The position numbers were made by a program, and so were the translations under genes. Below are positions 26,701 through 37,845 of a DNA stretch of 64,000 nucleotides, piece by piece (the first letter of the stretch is position 1; the number at the start of each line of letters is the position of its first letter). Source of the DNA: Talinum fruticosum (taxonomy: Eukaryota; Streptophyta; Magnoliopsida; Caryophyllales; Talinaceae); assembly GCA_021018815.1 (NCBI GenBank), contig JAITYX010000017.1, positions 7,936,001 through 8,000,000 of the forward strand. Direction: 5' to 3'. The notes under the pieces are model-generated. The model was not told the origin of the DNA. It made no database searches and worked only from the letters and a program-made list of their open reading frames with translations.

Positions 26701-29700
26701 CAATCAAGCTATTATCCCCATTTTTTTATTTTTTTGGCAAGTAAGTCGTAATGCCATTACTGAATGAAGGTATTTACACCATTACTTTGGGCATACCCAA
26801 AGGAGAAGGCTACTAACAAACTTTATAGATTATCAATCTAGTTTTTGTAAATGTGCTTCCTGGTCCCCAAAGTGGCTTTGATCTCCCATCTTATCTGCTG
26901 TATTATACCTGCTGCTGTGTTACTTTTCCTATGAAAACATCTCTGATTCCTTTCCTGCCAAATGTGGTAGCTGGTGGCAGCAATTAGGGTGCAATGACTG
27001 CTCGTTTTGCATGTGTATTATCCCATTTTGAACCTGTTATAACTTCATTGCTATGCACAGTGTTGGCATTATTTTCTACTGTCAAGCTATGATCAAAAAT
27101 AAAAGATTGAGTTACCGGTTGTCCAGATGAAGTGATTGACTCATCTCAAGCTCCGATGGGTATATCTGAAGTTGTAGGTTTTTGATTGTCCTCGACCTCA
27201 CCACATTGTGCCCTCCCCATTGAAGAGAGAAACTCTCAGGCCATTGTGAGCTTGGGGTGGTTGGTGTTTGTTTCATGTTATCACTTAACTCTATTAAATT
27301 TTGAGATTGGTGCTGCTTGGGGAGGTTTTTTTTTTTTTTTTCGTTCTGTAATTGATTATTCATTTCATGCTTTGCAATCTGTTTAGGATGGATGTAGTCT
27401 TTTGATATGTTATTCCCTTTGGTTATGCAGGTAAGAGATGCAGGAAACCTCTTGACAAGGGCAGGCTTCACTCTTCCAGGTGTTGACGTGGATGAATATA
27501 CTGTAAAGTATGAAAATGGTGAGTGTTTCAATGCCCTTAATTAGCCTTTTAAGGTTTGAACATGTAAGTTTTCATTTAGGTTAAAAAGGTTCAATGTTTT
27601 TCCTGCTGAATGTGTATAACTAAAATTTTTGTGACTCTACTCCTAAAGATCTTACAAAATATGCATTTTATCTAATAATGTGGGAAAATGTTCACTGAAA
27701 ATTGATCAAAAATGTTTTTGAGCCCATAGCTCAGTGATTGGAAAAATTGTTTTTTGACATTTTTTGTTTGTTAACTTTAGTGAACAAAGAATTCTTTGCT
27801 TCCTACTGGGGGAGGGGGAAGACCGTTCTATGCAGGATATAATCATAGATTTCTGTGAATGAAATAGTGTTTGGACTTTGTAGTTGAAACTAGACTAAAG
27901 AGTCTTGTTGAATTAAATTGATGAATAAAATGGGGTAAAACTGGGATACTTGTGCTTTTGGAAACTGAGCCTCATATGTAGAAGCAGCTTGTAACACATA
28001 TCTAACCTCCTGTTGAGGTTATGGTTAAAAGAAAAATTTTGATTTAGCAAGTAGTTCTAGTATGTATGTGGAGGAGGAATAATCTGCTGACTACCTTGTT
28101 GTTTATTGTTCATGGATGTCTTGGCTTTGGCATTGTCATTGTCCTTAATGGGGTTAAATTTGGTTGAACTAAGGAATGTCAAAGATGTTTTGGTGGATTG
28201 GAAACTGAAGGACGGCTGGGTTCTTGGTATTTGGGGGATAATTATCTTGCTATTTGGTGGAGCATTTAGGAGTTGTGGATTTTCAAGGGTGAAGCTAAAT
28301 GTTATTGAGCGTTCTAAACGTTTATATTTAGAATTTTATACCATTGGAGTCATTGTGACTTGTGAGACTCCTTTGGGTTCTGTAGTGTGTAGATTATATC
28401 ATTCATGCCAGCCAGTTTCAACACTGGTGATTGTTGTTGATGTTTTTGTTGTTGCAAGTATACCAGGATGGTACCAGCTCCAATGAATAATCGAAGTCTT
28501 TCAAACCAGAAAATTAAGGACATGACGGCAGCTACAACATAAGTGTAACATTATGCATACCCCGTTGATTGGGGCTATATGGTTGTCAACATAGCAAAGT
28601 TCAGCCTCCCTTGAATCTGTTTCAGATCACTTTATTCAGCATAAATTTCATGCATATGACTTACAAAGTCCACTAAGGATTGTGCTATAGTTTCTAAGTG
28701 GACTGGTGGGTAAAGCAGCCAATGTAAGCCTGTTAGTCAGGTGTGTGTTCACTCTTAGATGTTGTTTCCTTTGCATTTCACTTCTGAGGCTTTAACTTTC
28801 AAAGAACCTTGTGAGAGGGATTATTCTTTCCTTGAGATGCATCCTTCTGATCTTTGAAGTGATCCTAAGATTGAGAATTAATACCCACAAAAAATAGAAA
28901 GATTTTACTCGATGGTGAGTCAATTACTTTATGGGGGTTTGGCTATTTGAGCAACTGAATCAAATCCAAAGCTCTGCTGTTATATGTTTATGCTAATACA
29001 AGAAAGGTCTTCTCACGACCTTTGGCACAGCTTCTCTCAGGTAGGTTTTTTCTGGGAATGTGGGCCTGTGGGGTTTACCTTTTTCAATATGTGTGCGAGT
29101 TTTACCTTTTTGGACCACATATTTGGCATTTCCTCTTGATGTTTCCTTAAGAATGTGTTTAAGACCCCTATTCAAAATAGGTTAGCAAGGTAGAAATTGG
29201 AACTCTTGTCCGAAGTGGAGAGATGACTCATGTCAATGGGTCCCTTGTTACCTCTTCCCATTTATTTCCTGATGTATGTCAGATATCTGGCTAGTCTGGC
29301 CTGCAAATAGGAAAATATTGAAAGAGACTTCTTTTGAGTTATAAAAGGTTCTGGAAAGGGATTCCATTGTTAAAGTGCATTGTATCAAACAAGATGAGGG
29401 CTTTTGCATTAGGCCTCTTCATATTATGATCTAATATTGAGAAAGCAGCTTCAAGGATTCCTAATTATGATAATGAATCTTTACGGAAAAATATAATTCA
29501 GGTCTATGTTGTCAAGAGGTTGACTAGGTAGATAGATATCTTTTTTCCCCATATAGAAACCATATAGAAGTCTATTTTAAATGGTTTGTGACATTTCCAA
29601 TCTTTTGGTGGGCTTTATGTCTGAAGGTGAAGACTGATCCTTGAGTAAATCTTCAGGAATCATAATAATGAACTGTTATGATCTGCTAGTAGTCAAATGC

Positions 29701-32700
29701 ACAGGGATCGAATGATTGACTAGAGAAAGCATTTAGCCGTCTACATATTAAAGCAGTTATGGCCTTAGGGAGAATCATTATGAGGGAGGTTGTTTTAGGA
29801 ATGTGTATTGTCCTTTTAAAAAATAATATGTAACACAGTTATTATCCTTTAACAGTGATGCCCCACCTGAAGAAGACTTGATGTTATGGTTGCATGAAGC
29901 TCTGTGCAACTTGTTAAAGGGAGTAGGGAGGTAACATATGGACATCTAAAGGAAGCTTGCTTTCTTGTTGGCAATGGTTAATGAACATGATCCCTATGGA
30001 ACCCCCGAGGAGACAAGTTAGTGTAGCTAGCAGTATAGCTCTGAAAACGAGAAGTGTCAACTGATTGCCTTCCGAAGTCTGATCGTAGTTTAGCACTTTA
30101 ACTCTCTTGGAGGGGTTGGGTGGGTTTCTTTTTTCTTTTTCTTTTTTGTGAGGGTGGGGGTGTTTAACATGGAAGGGTTGGAGGTTTGAGGCTTGGAGAA
30201 TGAGGGTCAGTTAATGTAAGCAAATCCATTGATATTCATTCATTGTTTGTTTGAGCCTCTTTATGCCAAACAGAGTTATTGCAAAGGAAGCCACAAACCA
30301 AAATGGTCTTGTATGCTATCATTATTAGCTTGCAATCCTTCTCCTTACCCGTGAGTGATTCTGTGGTCTAAAACTGCATCTACATCCCTTTTTTGGTTTT
30401 TTCTAAAAATATGCGGGGATGGGGAGAGTTGAGAACTTGACATAATCCTTGTCATTCTTGTTGCCACACTTTGTCACACGAATAGGCGTAGACAAGCATG
30501 GATCCAAAATGTGGCTGTTCCGTGACAAAACGTTCGCATTGGAAAGGCTTTGAAACTGATAGAATCGTGTTTCCCCAGCGACAACCGAAATATAAAACGC
30601 AATTGCTGCATCAGACCAATTTTGCAGTATCGCGAATGAAACTGCATTTTGAATTTTGTTCACTGTTTTAGTTGAATCAAATTGCATAACAGTCACAATT
30701 GTTACAGCCACGCTGCAGAGTTGTAAAATCGGTGTCATAGGCATCAGCTTAAAATTACATTGAGATCTTCTATCTACAATGTCATATACGGGTTTTGGTT
30801 ATTCCTTTGTTATTTTCAAACACAACCTTCCCTATTTGTTATGGTTAAGGCAGCAGACATCTAGGCTTGCCCACCTATTTTGGCAGGTCCCCATTGGGAT
30901 TGTCTTTTAACCAAGCAATTTCCATTTTACAAAGTGAGAGGTTCTGAACTTTTCTACAGGGCAATATGTGTGGCACAACATTATTATGCATGAATTCTTG
31001 CAGCTTATGACTATGTGATGTAAACAAACTGTAACAGACACCAGGCGTTGTAGTTGAATGGGAAAACTGTCAACGTGAAATGGGTCTGCTCATTAAAATT
31101 TCTTGATTTTGTGGCTGTTTGTCATGTAATGCCAATGATTTGGTACCAGGCTCACCACTTTGTCTCACATCATTTACTAGTTTGATAGCAAGGAAGGCTG
31201 CATCTGAGATCTGCCTCCACTTATTGTAGGGAAATAATGAAAGTTCCTCCCAGGACAGCAATTAACCCATCTGTACAAGTTTAGCTATTACCTTACAAAT
31301 GTTAGAAATCATTGTAATGGGCATAATGTCAATACTATTGCAAGCCAAATCCGCCTTTCTAATTGCATCACCAATATTCCTATGCACCTGAGAATGCTCT
31401 ACCTTCTACATAATGTTGTTCTCACAGTGTGGAAGCTTTTAAAAAAAGGAATGTATATGATTTCTTGGTTGGAGGCCATCACCCCAATCTCATATTCAAA
31501 TGTCAGCCTTGTTAAGGAGTTCATTCTCTTGCACTAACAACTTGATAAATAAAGTTCGAAGTTATTATCTCCTTCTGTTTTCCTCTAGCTTCTTCCCTCA
31601 ACTTTCACCCCTTAACATGCACCTAACCGAGTTCATTCAAATTGACACTAGCCTTTTCGGTCATCATTTTTCATCATATCTAAGGGATTCCTTAGTTCGG
31701 GCCGAAGAAGCAATGTCACTTGATCCGATTTGTACGGATTCTTCCCCCAACTAATGAAGACATCTTGGTGGAATTGCCACAAAAACTGCTTTTTAATAGG
31801 TACACTTTCTCTTTGTGGTAAGAGCTGGTGGCAGTTTATTGCTAGATAATGTTTAGATCACCCATTTACATCAAAGCTCCTTTTGACTCTATCACTGTAG
31901 ATATGACAATTCCAAACCCTTTTTCACCTTTACAAAACTTCAGCTTCTTTGATTAAGCAGAAGGTTTGCAGGCAAATAATAACAGCCCTTTTGAAAAATG
32001 AAAACAAAATTAATTTGGAGAATTGCCACTCTGTTTTTCCAGAGAGAGGGGGTTAATGGAGGGAGGGAGACGGGAGGGGGAAGAGGAGAGAGAGAGAGGG
32101 AGAGAGGTGATGTAATTGTCGGTAATTAACAATTGCTGGAGTGTTGAGATAACTGTTTCTGTAATTATATCGGAAACTCTGCCTAGGATGATGTGATGTT
32201 TTTAAATGAATCTCTTCTTTTTTTTTGGGTTCTTTTTAAAATGAATCTCTTCAGGAACTTACACTGTAGCATTTTTCTAGTATCCAGAGTGTACTGCATC
32301 TAAATATTTAATTTACTAGGTGAGAAGAGAAATGAGCTGCAATAGTCCACTGTGTAAACTTATTAAGAGCTTTGTGGATAGTGCCCAGAAATTGAACTCT
32401 GTTTATGACTTTATGTTTAAGAAGACTGGGTTGTGCCTGTGTGACCTGGCCCTATTTCAGGTTGTTTCTTTGTAGCATTTTGCTCATCATCCAGTGCATT
32501 CAAGCCACTTGATTCTGGATACTTTAGGAGCTTTCAAACTCATTTTATCTGCCTGTTGTAGTTTTAGGGAAGGGAATAGACTGACGGGAAACTAAGAAGA
32601 GCAGAGGCCATAAGAAGAGAATAGAGGAAGAAAAATGGGAAGAGCACAGCAGACAGAGAAAGTTAAAGAGAAATCTCAGTGTATATTGTTAATGAGCAGT

Positions 32701-35700
32701 TATCGATGGTGTGCAAAGAAATCTAGCTCAGACAAAAAATTCATAGCTTTTAAAGCTTACGAACAATGTATAACAGAATGCACTTCTGACATGACCATGG
32801 AAGGCAGTACTATTTGTCCAGTTAGCTTTGATGCTTTGACAAATAACAGCCTTGTGTAGGCTGGGCAAGTTCATTTACTCTAACCTCCCTAGTTTGTGTA
32901 ATACTCTTTTGTCTGCCATTTGAAAGTCAATAATCAATCTTTTGCTTATGAGTGTGTACTGCATATTTTCTCAAGGTATCTCTCTAATAATAGCAGCAGC
33001 TACGACATTTCTATGAAATATTATAGTAATAGTAATATTAGACTATTTAAATTATATGGCGTTACGATTATTCTTTTTCCTTGGTGTTCTTTGTAGCTTT
33101 ATTTTGGTGTTTCTTAATCATCTTTTGTGTGATAGAAAAGCTGAGGTATCATGCATGACAGTATTGTCTATCATTCTTTGCAATTCAATTTTGGCATTTG
33201 TTCTAATTTTTTCTCATCTAAGGAAGCTGTTGTAAGCTGAGTGTAATCAATTAGCATTTTACTAATTTGTAGTGCTGCCAGGGGAGTGTAGAAAATATGC
33301 ATGCTGTTTTAAATGCTTTTGGACTTCCAATTTGATGGTTGATCAATCATTTTGACATGAAACTATTTGGATTTAGATTAACTATTGAAGATAGAGATGC
33401 ATTTTATTCAGATGCCCTGTTATATGTGGTTTGCTGATTTTCTCCTGGCTTAGCCTTGCAGCTGATTGAACATCTTCGATCAATGGGTGAAACTAATGCT
33501 CTTGTGCAGAGGAACAATGTGAGATATTTTTCTTTAATATTTGTTAAGTTTGCTAAATGAAGTATTGACAACATCCTCTAATGAACCCAGATCTTAAAGA
33601 GAGAGACGGCACTGGCAACAGCTGCTGTCTATCAGTCAATGTTTGGGGCAGAAGATGGCACTGTTCCTGCGACATTCCAGGTGAGAAGGGATTCCTGTGG
33701 AGCAACTGTCTAGTTTTGTATTTACTGTACCCTTCATGCTTGTAAATTAATGAATGTCTTACTGCATCAGTTATTTGTTAAAAGTAAATTGTATCTGCTG
33801 GTCCAGAGGACATAGGAGATACAACCAACTATAAATTTATAGATAGTGTTGGCACTTCAAATTAAATAAATATATAATAAATAGATATGTAAGAGGTAAG
33901 CTCTCCTGTTGCATTTTTGAACTTGTAACTCTACATTGTCCCCCCCCAAAAAAAAAACCGATTTCCTTACTCTTTTGTCTTTCTAACTTTAGTATGATGC
34001 TTTCCTGGTGCTGAGAATCGTTCAGCCATGAGTAAAGACATGCATAGCTAACATATCAGTCATAGCTGAACATGTTATCTTATAGCTGTAAGTAGTCAAA
34101 TCTGATGCACGAATGCATCTTTTAAACTTGATTTATTGTTAGAATTGGACCAATTTATTTTGATGTATCTATCACCATTCTGCTTCTTGGATCCTTAGAA
34201 TCTGTTCAGCACTGGCGTAGTCATCTGCTATTGTAAATACATATTAAAATGATGATACCGTGATGCAATGAAGATTTTTGGTTGTATATGGAAAAAAAAT
34301 CAGGCTGGGTTGTCGTTATCGCTATTTTTCTTTCAGGTGATATTTGATTTGTAATGTAATGTGAGTGTTTATTGTACTTTGGCCCTTGTATAATGTGGGT
34401 AGTTTTTTATCCCCATTTGTATGTACTAAGGAGAATAAATACCTGATTGGTCATACAATAATTTATGCTCCTTAGGGCGTACAAACAAAAATCAAACTGT
34501 GCTGAAGTACGGTAGGTGCTCCATACTGTTTGTGATCTCGGTGCTATTATTTGGTCTATCATATGCTTCAAGTCTATAAAGCTATATACAATATGTGATC
34601 TATTCAGTGTCGTTTCTATTTCTCTTTCCAACAATGATATTGTTACTCCTTGACATGCACTCTCATTTTCCCCTTTGTTCTTGTCAAATCAATTATTCCC
34701 TCCGCTAGACTCCATGAATCCCCAAATTTATCCTCCATGGTGTCCTCCTTGGCGCTCACTGTAATTAGACATCTTTGTCATAGCACAAGCTAATTTAAAG
34801 AATTAAATGCTCTGCTGATTCTGTCTGGTCGTCACATGACAGGCATCTTGTGTCATTAGTTAACCCAAAATTAGCTACTTGTTAAATAATATTCCATAAC
34901 TGAGCCAGGTAATGAAAGAGTGCCTTGGAATTTTGGATTGATTTCTGACCATTCCATTGAATCATTTGTATCCAGACGAGAGAAGTATAGCGCACTTGTA
35001 CAGTGCATTCAAACTATTAGCTTTGATATATTGAAATCATCCATTTATCCCTAATGTTTACCATCTTTCTTCAGTATCAACCACATTTTTCTTCAGTTCA
35101 TAATCTAGATGGCCCCTTTTGAGGATGTGACCATCAATCCATTTTACTCGCACCTTTTTTGTGCTAATGCTCAAATTTGCTTTGCCACAACTAATAGTTC
35201 CATGCATTATCTTTTCTTTTTTTTCTTTTTTTTTTTGGGACAAGGAAAAGAGAATTGTATAATATTATAATCAAAAGGATGGATGCAAAGCTAGCATGCT
35301 ACAAAAGGACTATATACATCCAATATGAACTTATAAAATCAAAAGAAAATTGGTGGAAGTTCCCATTACCCCAAAGTAGAGACTCTTGATAAGATTATCC
35401 TTTAAGCATTGAAGAGATTTCTCCACTGCCTCAAAGACTCGTCTATTTCTCTCTCACCAAATGCACGGCTTTCTTCCTTTTAGTTTTTCTCCTCAAGAAA
35501 TCCTCCCAAGCCACAAGATGGTTCCTAATAGAGCTTGAAGCAACCAAAAAATCCCAAGCAACTAAAGGCAAGCTCCCAACCAGCTCTTGCAAAAGGACAA
35601 TGCAGCAGCAAATGGTTAGGAGATTCCAAATCAGCTTTGCGCATAGAATATCTATTCACCAATATCTTTCCCCTTCTTTGTAAGTTATGGCAAGCTTCCC

Positions 35701-37566
35701 TGAAAAAAGGAGAGAAAAAGAACAAGAAACTTTCAAAGGCTCCAAAGACTTTCAAATAAGCTTCCAAGGAGCAGATCATCCGGGAGGGGGTTATGGGGGA
35801 GAAAAATGGGAAGCTAACTTCAGATAGAAAGACTTAACAGAAAAACCCCGTTAGAGTTGAGATCCCATCTAACCATACCAAGAGAATAATCCCTGGAGTA
35901 ATCTCGATAAGTTTATCAAGGAAGCTACGAAGAGTGTTGTCATCAATGATGGCTGGTGACCAAACAGTAGTGTGAGACCCTCTTTCATAATAACATGCTA
36001 CTGAAGTATCCTTATCCCATGCAACAGTGCAAGGGCATAAAGAGAAGGGAAAAGGTCTTTCAAGGGGGCATCTTCACACCATCAGTCATGCCTGAAAAAG
36101 ATGAACCAATGGTGACCTCAAAGGAAAAGTGAGGTAGGAAACTTTCCCATCCTTTAGATATATATCTCCAACGGCTTTATCCTTAAGAACCATTCCATGT
36201 AGAAGGATACTAACCAAAATTGCCCTCAGTCTAGTTAACGGTCACCACCTTTTCCCTCCCCTTCTTGTTCATGAATCTCTGCAGCCACTTTCCAAGCAAA
36301 GCCTCATTAAGGATTGTTGAGACACCTAACCCTCCATCAGGTACCCGAAGCTTAACAACCCTAATGCTTCTTCAATGCAATAGCGCACCAGATGTTTAGT
36401 CCCATGCATTGTCTGTTATGCCCAATCTCCCATTCTGCTTCAATTTGGAAGTGTTCTATCTTGCAATAGGGAATGCTACGTGTCAGGTTAATAATCCTTA
36501 TAAATATCTGAGGACTGATGAAAATCAATCCAACACGTGAACGGCTCTGATTTGTGAGTTGAACCTTACCAGCATATGATAGACACTGGCTTCTCAACCA
36601 TTCATTTCTGATTATGTTTTATTTTGTGAGTTAACACACCTGATACTCAATGGAGGTAAATTTTTGGTCGGGTTTGGGGTTACCCATGTGTGTGTGTGTG
36701 TATATATATATATATTCCCTTCAATCAAGGTGTGGAAGTGATCTGATATGCCCTCAGACATGAACTATGTTGTTTCATTAGGAAAACTCTGCAGCCAGCA
36801 AGAATATATGAGTACTTATCAGTTAGTTTTTCTTTTCCCTTCTGTTGTTTATTTTTTCCTTCTTTTTTTCTTTTTTTCGGTTTTTTTTTTTTTTTTTGCA
36901 ATAGGGAATGCTACATGTCAGGTTAATAATCCTTATAAATATCTGAGGACTGATGAAAATCAATCCAACACGTGAACGGCTCTGATTTGTGAGTTGAACC
37001 TTACCAGCATATGATAGACACTGGCTTCTCAACCATTCATTTCTGATTATGTTTTATATTGTGAGTTAACACACCTGATACTCAATGGAGGTAAATTTTT
37101 GGTCGGGTTTGGGGGTTACCCATGTGTGTGTGTGTGTATATATATATATATTCCCTTCAATCAAGGTGTGGAAGTGATCTGATATGCCCTCAGACATGAA
37201 CTATGTTGTTTCATTAGGAAAACTCTGCAGCCAGCAAGAATATATGAGTACTTATCAGTTAGTTTTTCTTTTCCCTTCTGTTTATTTTTTCCTTCTTTTT
37301 TTTCTTTTTTCGGATTTTTTTTTTTTTTTTTTTTTGCAATAGGGAATGCTACATGTCAGGTTAATAATCCTTATAAATATCTGAGGACTGATGAAAATCA
37401 ATCCAACACGTGAACAGCTCTGATTTGTGAGTTGAACCTTACCAGCATATGATAGACACTGGCTTCTCAACCATTCATTTCTGATTATGTTTTATTTTGT
37501 GAGTTAACACACCTGATACTCAATGGAGGTAAATTTTTGGTCGGGTTTGGGGGTTACCCATGTGTG

Positions 37567-37602
<36 letters not shown>

Positions 37603-37797
37603 CGTACGTACATATATATATATATATACGTACATATATATATATATATACGTACGTATATATATATATATATATATATACGTACGTATATATATATATA
37701 TATATATATATACGTACGTATATATATATATATATATATATACGTACCTATATATATGTACGTATATGTATATATGTACGTGTATATATATATGTAC

Positions 37798-37845
<48 letters not shown>

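Larger units (their letters stand above)
20319..27430. other. intron 7 of the NDUFAF5 homologue, with nested LINEs
   Basis: This 7.1-kb intron is expanded by an antisense LINE (22356-27358) and a sense-strand poly(A) retroelement (21905-22191). Bases 21555-21890 form a patch rich in GATTCT and GGATCG words of unknown origin. The rest, 20319-21540, shows nothing recognisable. Confidence 0.8.

Noticed and set aside
27112..27531. A 139-residue minus-strand frame overlapping exon 8 of the NDUFAF5 homologue
   Set aside because: Part of it is the antisense of a real exon and part is the shifted ORF1 start of the antisense LINE.
28106..28486. A 126-residue hydrophobic + strand frame in intron 8
   Set aside because: It matches no family that I know, has no splice or promoter context, and its hydrophobicity follows from the T-rich strand.
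30403..30744. A 113-residue minus-strand frame in intron 8
   Set aside because: No motif or neighbouring coding sequence supports it. It could be an unknown transposon relic, but I cannot show that.
32635..32859. A 74-residue + strand frame in intron 8
   Set aside because: It is cysteine- and serine-containing but has no recognisable domain and no splice context.
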